6,269 bases of DNA from the NCBI GenBank assembly GCA_900769995.1, contig CAAGIT010000172.1:1-6269 (forward strand), given 5' to 3'. Below are positions 1 to 5,979 of the stretch, one piece after another. Every line of letters starts with the position of its first letter. Within the stretch, counting starts at the first letter, position 1. The notes below the pieces were generated by a model that did no database searches, was not told the DNA's origin, and saw only the letters and a list, made by a program, of their open reading frames with translations. A program made the translations under genes and the position numbers. The stretch comes from an uncultured Oscillospiraceae bacterium (GTDB lineage: Bacteria; Bacillota; Clostridia; Oscillospirales; Oscillospiraceae).

Positions 1-1241
1 ATCAGATTGGTAATTGTTGTCTTGCCTGCACCGGTAGAGCCTACAAAAGCGATCTTCTGCCCGGGATAGGCGTACAGCGAGAGCTTTTGCAGCACGGGCT
101 TGCCCTCAACATAGGAGAAATCAACATCATAAAAACGGACATCTCCGCGCAGCGGAATCTCGCTGCCGTCTGACATCACCCAGTGATATTCGTCGCCACG
201 GCGTTCCAGACGAACCGTTCCTTCATCGACTTCGTTTGGGCGGTCGAGAACGCTGAAAATTCGTTCCGCGCCTGCGAGCGCCAGCATAATGGAGTTAAAT
301 TGCTCGGAAATCTGGCTGACCCGATTTGCGAAATTGCGGATATACTGTAAAAACGCGATCAGGATACCGCCGGCACCCTCGCCTGTGAGCCACACAACAC
401 CGACCGCACAGGTGAGCGCGTAGAAAATATGCGAAAGGTTGTTGAGAATCGGGCCGACAACGGAGGTCGCGGTAGTTGCGGTCGTTGAGGCAGCGCAGAG
501 CGCTTCATTGATCTCGCTGAAGCCGTCCATGACATCGTCCTCGTGGGTAAACGCCTTGACATCGCGCTGACCTGCAATCATTTCTTCAATGTAACCGTTG
601 ACGGCTGCAGCGTGCTTCTGCTGCGCACGGTAGCTGCGGGAGCTGACCTTCGTTGTGATGCGTACCACAACGACAACGATTGCCGCAAGTATGACCATGA
701 TTGCAAAAAGCTTCATCGACAGCACCAGCATCATGAGGATAATGCCGATCAGGGATGTGACCGAGATGAGCATCTGCGTAATGCTGTGCTGAAGCAGCTC
801 GTTGGTCGCCTCAATATCGTTGGTAAAATAGCTCATCAGGCTTCCGTTGGTGTTTTGGTCAAAATAGGAAATGGGCAGCTTTTGCAGCTTGGCAAACATC
901 TGTGTGCGCAGCTCGCGCATGATGACAGTGCTGCACTCGAGCATCAGTCGGTTGAGCAGATAGTTGGTCAGTGCGCTGAGCGTATAAATGAGCCCCAAGC
1001 CGATCAGCAGGGCGATATACTTGGCATAGGTTTCGTCCACCGATAAAGAGCTGTTTTCCAGCAAATCTACGATGGGACGCATCAGGTAAGAGGAAGCGAT
1101 CGTTGCCGCCGTATAGACAAAAATGGAGATAACCGCGGCAATCAGAATCGGACGGCAGTGCTTAAAATAGCGGAAGAGTCGAAGAAGTGTATGTACGGGT
1201 GTCTTTGCTTTGCGGTAGTTCCGAAGCTCGACCTTAGCCAT
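1..1241 (-). CDS. ABC exporter half-transporter, second subunit (partial, 3' end outside window)
   Basis: This is the N-terminal 413 residues of a fused membrane/ATPase half-transporter; the rest lies beyond the left edge. It starts at ATG 1241 (MAKVELRNYR), with GGAGG at 1251-1255 nine bases upstream, and overlaps the preceding exporter gene by 8 nt, so translation is probably coupled. Membrane segments lie near residues 31-53, 74-93, 154-174, 177-195, 268-287 and 290-305, the six-helix ABCB-type fold. The nucleotide-binding domain begins around residue 366, with the A-loop Tyr377 in DVDFSY and a canonical Walker A, GSTGAGKT, at 401-408. A linker of about 25 residues rich in polar and aromatic residues (about 343-366) separates the two domains. 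By family knowledge, it should pair with the upstream subunit as a heterodimeric drug, lipid or peptide exporter in the cytoplasmic membrane. Since its partner is catalytically degenerate, this subunit is expected to carry the catalytic Glu and switch His, both off-window. Substrate unknown. Confidence 0.93.
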   Translation of the reverse strand, partial: MAKVELRNYRKAKTPVHTLLRLFRYFKHCRPILIAAVISIFVYTAATIASSYLMRPIVDLLENSSLSVDETYAKYIALLIGLGLIYTLSALTNYLLNRLMLECSTVIMRELRTQMFAKLQKLPISYFDQNTNGSLMSYFTNDIEATNELLQHSITQMLISVTSLIGIILMMLVLSMKLFAIMVILAAIVVVVVRITTKVSSRSYRAQQKHAAAVNGYIEEMIAGQRDVKAFTHEDDVMDGFSEINEALCAASTTATTATSVVGPILNNLSHIFYALTCAVGVVWLTGEGAGGILIAFLQYIRNFANRVSQISEQFNSIMLALAGAERIFSVLDRPNEVDEGTVRLERRGDEYHWVMSDGSEIPLRGDVRFYDVDFSYVEGKPVLQKLSLYAYPGQKIAFVGSTGAGKTTITNL

Positions 1242-3066
1242 TGTCCGTCGCCTCCTCTCGCATCTGACTGTCATAGACATCGCGATAGATGGCACTGCGC
1301 TGCATCAGCTCGTCATGCGTGCCGATGTCCGAGAGCTTGCCCTCATCCAAAATCAGGATACGGTCGCAGGACATGATGGAGGCAATGCGTTGGGCGATGA
1401 TGATCTTCGTCGTACCGGGCAAGGCGGATTTCATGGCACGCCGAATGTGTTCGTCGGTCGCCATATCGACCGCACTGGTCGCATCGTCCAGAATTAAGAT
1501 CTTCGGCTGCTTAATGACGGCTCTTGCAATGCGAAGCCGCTGCCGTTGACCGCCGGAGAGATTTGCGGCATTCTGCTCAAGAACGGTTTCATAGCCGTCC
1601 GCAAAGCGGTCGATATATTCGTGCGCGCAGGCAATGTAACACGCCTCTTTCATCTCGTCCAGTGTGGCATCGGGCTTGCCCCAACGGAGGTTATCGGCAA
1701 TCGTGCCGGAGAACAGGGTGCCGTTTTGCAAAACGATGGAAACGCCGTTGCGGAGGTTTTCCAGCGTATAATCCCTGACATCCCGACCGCCGACACGAAC
1801 CGTACCGGAAAGCGTATCGTAAAAACGCAAAATCAGATTTACAAGCGTTGATTTACCCTCACCGGTGCCGCCGATGATGCCGATAGTCTCGCCGCTGTTG
1901 ATTTTCACATTCAAGTGTTTGATTGCCAGCTTGTCTGCATCACGGGTATAGCTGAAGCAGACATCTTCAAATTCCACGCTGCCGTCGGCAACCGTTGCAT
2001 CACTGGCACCGTCTGCAATATCCGGCACCTCGTCAAAGACCTCATTGATTCTGACCAACGATGCCTGTGCGCGGGACATGGACATGATGAGCCAGGAAAG
2101 CATGGTCAGGGAGTTGACTGCCTGCGTGATATAGGTGACCATGCTTACCAGCTCGCCGGTAAGCAGTCCGGTCGTTTGGAAGATGATCTCACGTCCGCCG
2201 AAGAACAGCAACAGAATTGTGCAGGCCCACATGATAAACATCTGAATCGGTCCGGTCAGCGTGAAAAGTCTGGAGGAGGAGAGCGTCGCCTGCCGCAAAT
2301 CCTCCGCAGTGCCCTCAAAATGCTCTGCCTCGTGGTCGCCGCGAACATAGGCTTTGACTACGCGGCTGCCGATCAGGTTTTCCTGCACGGCTTGGTTCAT
2401 GGCGTCCATCTTTTTCAGCATTTTGCGGAAGCGCGGCTGACCTGTTTTGATGAGCAGAATCAGAATGCCCGCCAGCACGGGAATGGCGAGAATGAAGATC
2501 ACAGACAGCCGTGGCGCGATCATAAATGACATGACCGTTGCCATAATCAGCATAATGGGCGACCGCGACAGGGTACGCAAAAGCTGATAGGTCGAGGTTC
2601 TGACGGCATTGACATCTGTCGTCGCACGGGTGATAAGGCTCGGCGTTGAGAAGCGGTCAATGTTGGCAAAGGAGAAATCCTGAATCTTTCCCAGCAGGTC
2701 ACGGCGCAGATTTTTGGCAAAGCCCTGGCTTGCGATTGCAGAAAAGCGGGCACTGAGCAGACCGAACACCATGGAAAGACAGGCAACGCCGACCATGAGT
2801 GCGCCGACGGTCAGCACAAAGCGGTCGCGATTGGCGATTAGCTCGGCAGGGAAGAGTGACTTGAGCATAAAATCTTCCTCGCGGTACAGGCCGCCATCCA
2901 CAATGACGGACATCAAAATCGGGATGAAGATTTCCAGAATTACTTCCAAACAGCCAAATGTCATCGCCGCGATCGTCCAGCCGCGGTAACGTCCCAAGCA
3001 CTTTCCGAGATAACGAAACAGTCTGGGCTTTTTCTCTGTTTTCGTGCGAAACACCTCCTTTAACAT
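1234..3066 (-). CDS. ABC exporter half-transporter, first subunit, with degenerate ATPase site
   Basis: This is a complete half-transporter of about 610 residues. The open frame begins at ATG 3072 (612 codons); numbering below counts from there. ATG 3066 is chosen because 3072 lies inside the predicted promoter, and ACG 3045 is a further candidate. Six membrane segments lie near 33-55, 85-107, 170-186, 188-208, 275-293 and 307-332. The ATPase domain follows: A-loop Tyr375, Walker A GGTGEGKST 401-409, Q-loop Gln449, signature LSGGQ 505-509, Walker B ILILD 525-529. Two catalytic positions are altered: Asp530 stands where the catalytic Glu belongs (LDDATSAVD), and Gln561 stands where the switch His belongs (IIIAQR). 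This Asp/Gln pair is typical of the non-catalytic subunit of heterodimeric exporters (TM287, LmrC, BmrC), and the intact signature would complete the partner's active site. The order, degenerate subunit first, matches lmrC-lmrD and bmrC-bmrD. It is probably a multidrug-type exporter; the substrate cannot be read from sequence. Confidence 0.95.
   Translation of the reverse strand: MLKEVFRTKTEKKPRLFRYLGKCLGRYRGWTIAAMTFGCLEVILEIFIPILMSVIVDGGLYREEDFMLKSLFPAELIANRDRFVLTVGALMVGVACLSMVFGLLSARFSAIASQGFAKNLRRDLLGKIQDFSFANIDRFSTPSLITRATTDVNAVRTSTYQLLRTLSRSPIMLIMATVMSFMIAPRLSVIFILAIPVLAGILILLIKTGQPRFRKMLKKMDAMNQAVQENLIGSRVVKAYVRGDHEAEHFEGTAEDLRQATLSSSRLFTLTGPIQMFIMWACTILLLFFGGREIIFQTTGLLTGELVSMVTYITQAVNSLTMLSWLIMSMSRAQASLVRINEVFDEVPDIADGASDATVADGSVEFEDVCFSYTRDADKLAIKHLNVKINSGETIGIIGGTGEGKSTLVNLILRFYDTLSGTVRVGGRDVRDYTLENLRNGVSIVLQNGTLFSGTIADNLRWGKPDATLDEMKEACYIACAHEYIDRFADGYETVLEQNAANLSGGQRQRLRIARAVIKQPKILILDDATSAVDMATDEHIRRAMKSALPGTTKIIIAQRIASIMSCDRILILDEGKLSDIGTHDELMQRSAIYRDVYDSQMREEATDNG
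1251..1257 (-). promoter_or_regulatory. Shine-Dalgarno site of the second exporter gene
   Basis: GAGGAGG on the minus strand, with nine bases between its GGAGG core and ATG 1241. It lies inside the last codons of the preceding exporter gene (Glu-Glu-Ala), so the two cistrons are translationally coupled. It fixes the start of the second subunit. Confidence 0.85.
3052..3060 (-). promoter_or_regulatory. Perfect Shine-Dalgarno sequence inside the 5' end of the first exporter frame
   Basis: AAGGAGGTG on the minus strand is a full match to the anti-Shine-Dalgarno end of 16S rRNA. It lies downstream of both in-frame ATG codons (3072 and 3066), so it cannot serve them. Eight bases beyond its GGAGG core is an in-frame ACG (3043-3045) rather than ATG. 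An in-frame GTG (3052-3054) is part of the site itself and has no spacing. Either the gene uses an ACG start, or the codon derives from a mutated or misread ATG, or the site is a relic. Confidence 0.6.
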
Positions 3067-3072
3067 AGACAT

Positions 3073-3101
3073 ATTTTACCATGAAATGAAAACAATTTCA
3101 A
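3073..3101 (-). promoter_or_regulatory. Sigma-A-type promoter of the exporter operon
   Basis: On the minus strand, -35 TTGAAA (3096-3101) and -10 TAAAAT (3073-3078) are separated by exactly 17 bp. A TG dinucleotide one base before the -10 (3080-3081) gives an extended -10. It lies just after the potD terminator and just before the exporter genes, so it should drive the two-gene exporter operon. The expected start point, seven bases past the -10, is about position 3066, the A of an in-frame ATG. Confidence 0.8.
3082..3100. promoter_or_regulatory. 19-bp inverted repeat over the -35 region, candidate operator
   Basis: Two perfect 6-bp arms, TGAAAT and ATTTCA, flank a 7-base spacer. The repeat covers most of the -35 element and most of the spacer of the exporter promoter, where a bound repressor would block RNA polymerase. 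Family knowledge: exporter operons in Firmicutes are often controlled by small dimeric repressors such as MarR or PadR types. No regulator gene is visible in the window, and the arms are AT-rich and short, so chance is possible. Confidence 0.35.
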
Positions 3102-3139
3102 GAAAAAGACTGCGGCCGTGCTGAGGTTCAGCACGGCCG
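3101..3139 (-). terminator. Intrinsic terminator of the pot operon
   Basis: Four bases after the potD stop codon, the minus strand forms a perfect 12-bp GC-rich hairpin. Its arms are 3128-3139 and 3113-3124, with a 3-base loop. It is followed by CAG and a T-rich run that includes five consecutive T (3103-3107). There is no T-run on the plus-strand side, so it is directional. It should end potABCD transcripts and insulate the exporter promoter, whose -35 begins two bases after the T-run. Confidence 0.92.
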
Positions 3140-3143
3140 AGGT

Positions 3144-4346
3144 TTATTTCCACTTTTGACAGCGGCGAGCCTTGCGTTGGCGCTTGCGCACCTTGAAGAA
3201 TACCCAGAGGAACACAACAAGTGCAACAGCAACGATTGTCAAAATCAGATACCGTGTAGCAGCAGTGCCGGCCGTTTTGACGGTCAGCCACTGTGCGTTC
3301 ATAAACTGTGTGCCTTCGAGCGAAAGAGATTCAAAGATATAACCGCGGCTCATGGTTTCGTCGTCGGGATTGGAAATCGGGTTGTTCGCAACTTCTTCGT
3401 CCATATAGTTCAGTGCTTCGCGAACAGGAACGGTATATCCGATATACTCGAGATTTCCACCGCAGATCTCAGGATTGAGCATAAAATTGATAAACAGTTC
3501 CGCTTCCGTTTTATGCTCACTGCCCTTCGGGATACACATGGCATCGGCGAAGCTGTTAAAACCCTCAATCGGATGGTAGAAGCACAAATCAGGATTCTCA
3601 TCGACCATCATCAGATAGTCGCCGGCATAATACGGCGCGATCCAAGCCTCTTCACGCTGCATTTTGTCATAAATCTGATCCATGACGTAATTCTGCACCA
3701 GCGGCTTTTGCTCACGCAGGAGGTCGGCTGCCTCGGCAAGCTCGTTCGGATCCTCTGTGTTGATACTGTACCCCAAAAGCAGCTCTGCGATCGCGAACGC
3801 ATCGCGGGGATTGTCGAACATCAGAATCTTGCCGGCATAGTCCTCGTCCCAAAGCAGATCCCAGCTCTGTCGGGCAACGTCTTCTTCCTTGACGTACTTC
3901 TGATTGTAGATAACACCGACAGTTCCGAGCGTATAGGGCACGGAGTAGAGATTCTCAGGGTCGTATGCAGGGTTCTTGCTATCCTCACGGACACCTGCAA
4001 AATTGGGGATATTGTCAAAATTCAAGGGTTCGAGCATATCCTCAGCAATCAGCATCTCCACCATATAGTCCGATGGGATAATGACATCATAGGAAGAACC
4101 GCCGGCAGTCAGCTTGGTGTACATACTCTCGTTGCTGTCAAAGGTCATGTAATTGACCTTGATATTGGGGTATGCTTCCTCAAACAGTGCAATGACATCG
4201 ATATAGCCGTCCGTGCCGTCGGCAATATATTCGCCCCAGTTGTAGATGTTGATGGTGACAGTCTCGCTTGCGGCAAACGCCTGCACGGGATAGGCACAAA
4301 CGCAGATGGCAAGGACAAGAAGGAGCGCAAACAGACGTTTTTTCAT
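3144..4346 (-). CDS. potD: Spermidine/putrescine-type ABC transporter substrate-binding protein with C-terminal membrane anchor
   Basis: This 400-residue protein is the extracytoplasmic polyamine receptor that delivers ligand to PotBC. Residues 1-25 form a signal peptide (MKKR, hydrophobic core, AFA before Ala26). Cys15 and Cys17 lack a proper lipobox, so signal peptidase I cleavage is more likely than lipidation. The family hallmarks follow: YNWGEY 35-40, the SNESMYTKL stretch 71-79, PSDY 91-94, the LGYS segment 191-194, INFML 286-290 and IGYTVP 302-307. Compared by eye with E. coli PotD, aromatic contacts are kept at Trp37, Tyr40, Tyr94 and Tyr304, and an acidic contact at Asp268. Trp229 and Trp255 of E. 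coli appear as Tyr and Phe. The protein is about 50 residues longer than the E. coli one (348). The extra C-terminus holds a membrane helix (about 366-385) and a very basic tail (KVRKRQRKARR), implying an outside domain tethered to the membrane. ATG 4346 overlaps the potC stop as ATGA and has a strong ribosome binding site. Exact ligand is uncertain. Confidence 0.95.
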   Translation of the reverse strand: MKKRLFALLLVLAICVCAYPVQAFAASETVTINIYNWGEYIADGTDGYIDVIALFEEAYPNIKVNYMTFDSNESMYTKLTAGGSSYDVIIPSDYMVEMLIAEDMLEPLNFDNIPNFAGVREDSKNPAYDPENLYSVPYTLGTVGVIYNQKYVKEEDVARQSWDLLWDEDYAGKILMFDNPRDAFAIAELLLGYSINTEDPNELAEAADLLREQKPLVQNYVMDQIYDKMQREEAWIAPYYAGDYLMMVDENPDLCFYHPIEGFNSFADAMCIPKGSEHKTEAELFINFMLNPEICGGNLEYIGYTVPVREALNYMDEEVANNPISNPDDETMSRGYIFESLSLEGTQFMNAQWLTVKTAGTAATRYLILTIVAVALVVFLWVFFKVRKRQRKARRCQKWK

Positions 4347-5167
4347 CTTGCAGCCCTCCTTCTGCCGGCCAGCCTGCGGCGCTTCGAAGAATCGCGTGCC
4401 TGCAGCAGATTCATCGTGACCATCAAAATCAGGATCGCAAGGAACATCAGGGTAAACAGCGCATAGACCTTCGGATGAATCGGCTTTTTGGTGTAGCTGT
4501 AGATTTCGACCGGCAGGGTAACAAAGCCGGCACCCGTGACAAAGTACGAGATGACAAAATCATCGAGCGACATGGTGAATGCCATGAGCGCGCCGGAAAT
4601 GATGCCGGGCATGATCTCGTGCAGCACGACCTTAAAGAAGGACTGAACCGGCGTGCAGCCCAAATCGAGAGCGGCCTCGGTCAAGTCGGGGTCCATCTGT
4701 GCCAGCTTCGGCATGACATTCAGGATGACATAGGGAAGACTGAATGTGACGTGCGCGATCAGGAGCGTCCAAAAACCGAGAACCGCGTTGATCCGCAAAA
4801 CAACGCCGACGAAAGCGAACAGCAGCGCTAAGGAAACGCCCGTGACGATCTCGGGGTTTGTCATCGGGATGTTCGTCATTGTCATGATGGCAGAGCGCAG
4901 ACGTCCGCGGGATTTGTGGATGCCGACAGCGGCAACCGTACCGAATACGGTTGCGATCAGGGTCGAAAGCACGGCGATGATCACGGAGTTCAGCAGCAGG
5001 GAAAGCAGTGCCTCGTCACGGAACAGCTCGCCGTACTGATGAAACGTAAAGCTCCCAAATACCGCAATATCCTTGCTGGTGCTGAACGATGCAACCGCCA
5101 GTACAACCATCGGGATATAGAGGAACGCAAAGACCAGAATGGTGATGATACGGTTGAATTTTTTCAT
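4343..5167 (-). CDS. potC: Polyamine ABC transporter permease PotC
   Basis: This 274-residue integral membrane protein is the second permease subunit of the polyamine importer; with PotB it forms the channel powered by PotA. Membrane segments lie near residues 7-27, 57-81, 107-124, 129-151, 184-207 and 234-254. The cytoplasmic EAA loop that docks on the ATPase is clear: EAALDLGCTPVQSFFKVVL from Glu164, with the conserved Gly170. Length and N-terminus agree with E. coli PotC (264 residues). ATG 5167 overlaps the potB stop as ATGA. A GGTGA four bases upstream aligns with the 3' part of the Shine-Dalgarno consensus. The last 15 residues are strongly basic (KRRRLAGRRRAAR), and part of that stretch doubles as the ribosome binding site of potD, which may explain its composition. 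Confidence 0.96.
   Translation of the reverse strand: MKKFNRIITILVFAFLYIPMVVLAVASFSTSKDIAVFGSFTFHQYGELFRDEALLSLLLNSVIIAVLSTLIATVFGTVAAVGIHKSRGRLRSAIMTMTNIPMTNPEIVTGVSLALLFAFVGVVLRINAVLGFWTLLIAHVTFSLPYVILNVMPKLAQMDPDLTEAALDLGCTPVQSFFKVVLHEIMPGIISGALMAFTMSLDDFVISYFVTGAGFVTLPVEIYSYTKKPIHPKVYALFTLMFLAILILMVTMNLLQARDSSKRRRLAGRRRAAR
4355..4360 (-). promoter_or_regulatory. Shine-Dalgarno site of potD
   Basis: AGGAGG on the minus strand, eight bases before the potD ATG, is formed by two arginine codons (AGG AGG) in the basic C-terminal tail of PotC. The best-spaced strong site in this operon serves the binding protein, which is commonly needed in excess over the permease. Confidence 0.85.
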
Positions 5168-5979
5168 ATCGTCACCACGCTTTCTTCATCGTCGGAGGTG
5201 AAGCGGTTCATCACGCCCACGCATACAAAGATGATGACCATCAAAACAAGGCTCAGAGCAGCACCGAGATTGGGGTTATACGCGCTCTTGAACTGCATTT
5301 CGATCACGTCACCGATCAGGAAGGTGTCTGTCGAGCCGAGCTTCTGGGAGATATAGAAGGTGGAAACGGCAGGAACAAAGACCATTGTGATACCGGAAAC
5401 GATGCCGGGAATCGACAGGGGAAGGGTCACCTTTGTAAAGACCTGACGGCGGTTGCAGCCGAGATCCTGCGCAGCTTCGATCAGTCGGTGGTCGATTTTC
5501 ATGATGACGGTATACAGCGGCAAAATCATATACGGCAGATAGTTATAAACCATGCCGAGAATGACAGAGCCGTTATTTCGGATGAGCGGCAGCGGCTCTA
5601 TGCCGAACTGCCCGATAAAGCTGTTGATAATGCCGGTGTCATCGAGCAAGGCGACCCAGGCGAGGGTGCGCAGCAGGAAGCTCATGCACATCGGCAGCAT
5701 AATGAGCATCTGCAAAAGACGCTGCTTCAGCGGAGAGCAATGCGCGATATAGTATGCAACCGGGTAGCCGACAACCAGACAAATCAAGGTCGCGAAGATA
5801 CTCAGCCAAATGGAACTGAGAAAAATCGGCCAGTAGTCGATGATGCTTGCCAGATTTGACAGGGTGAACTCACCCGTCAGGGAATCCGTGCAGGCGTAAT
5901 AGAACACTACGCCGAGCGGGATCAGCGTAAAGAGCACCATCCACAGCACATACGGGCCGGACAGCCACTTACTCTTCAT
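5164..5979 (-). CDS. potB: Polyamine ABC transporter permease PotB
   Basis: This 271-residue integral membrane protein is the first permease subunit of the polyamine importer. Membrane segments lie near residues 8-30, 52-79, 88-112, 138-161, 188-210 and 238-258. The EAA loop that contacts PotA starts at Glu168 (EAAQDLGCNRRQVFTKVTLP), with the conserved Gly174 and a terminal Leu-Pro. The start chosen is ATG 5979 (MKSKWLSGPYVLW): it has GGAGG nine bases upstream and gives the usual family length. The frame stays open to an ATG at 6060, but the 27 extra residues would lie inside potA and look unlike a PotB N-terminus. The gene overlaps potA by 11 nt and potC by 4 nt. The C-terminus after the last helix is acidic (TSDDEESV). 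Confidence 0.96.
   Translation of the reverse strand: MKSKWLSGPYVLWMVLFTLIPLGVVFYYACTDSLTGEFTLSNLASIIDYWPIFLSSIWLSIFATLICLVVGYPVAYYIAHCSPLKQRLLQMLIMLPMCMSFLLRTLAWVALLDDTGIINSFIGQFGIEPLPLIRNNGSVILGMVYNYLPYMILPLYTVIMKIDHRLIEAAQDLGCNRRQVFTKVTLPLSIPGIVSGITMVFVPAVSTFYISQKLGSTDTFLIGDVIEMQFKSAYNPNLGAALSLVLMVIIFVCVGVMNRFTSDDEESVVTI

Noticed and set aside
543..1046. Plus-strand open frame of 167 codons opposite the second exporter gene
   Set aside because: It is antisense to the membrane domain of the second half-exporter, which reads without interruption to the window edge. The His/Asp/Asn-rich translation looks like a shadow.
1915..2529. Plus-strand open frame of 204 codons opposite the first exporter gene
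   Set aside because: It lies entirely antisense to a well-supported ABC exporter gene, and its product is low-complexity with many His and Gln and no recognisable domain.
2699..3082. Minus-strand frame of 127 codons beginning at ATG 3082 near the perfect Shine-Dalgarno site
   Set aside because: It starts inside the predicted promoter, is out of frame with the exporter, and its translation is a frame-shifted shadow of the exporter N-terminus.
3113..3139. Hairpin acting as a bidirectional terminator
   Set aside because: The plus-strand side of the hairpin is followed by AGGTTTATTTCC, not a proper T-run, and no plus-strand gene ends there.
3144..3290. PotD C-terminus as a cell-wall sorting signal for a sortase
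   Set aside because: The helix-plus-basic-tail layout is similar, but there is no LPXTG-like motif (the nearest string is TVKTAG) and the basic tail is too long. A binding protein must also stay near the permease.
4290..4310. Possible lipoprotein lipobox in PotD at Cys15 or Cys17
   Set aside because: The residues before the cysteines (LAI-C, and C-V before Cys17) do not fit the usual Leu-Ala/Ser-Gly/Ala-Cys pattern, while a good AFA signal-peptidase-I site follows. Not fully excluded.
3156..4466. Long plus-strand open frame (436 codons) opposite potD and the end of potC
   Set aside because: Over potD its codons are the exact reverse complements of potD codons, so it stays open simply because potD avoids TTA, CTA and TCA. 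The translation has no recognisable domain and is rich in His, Cys and Ile as expected of antisense, while potD itself is an unmistakable family member.
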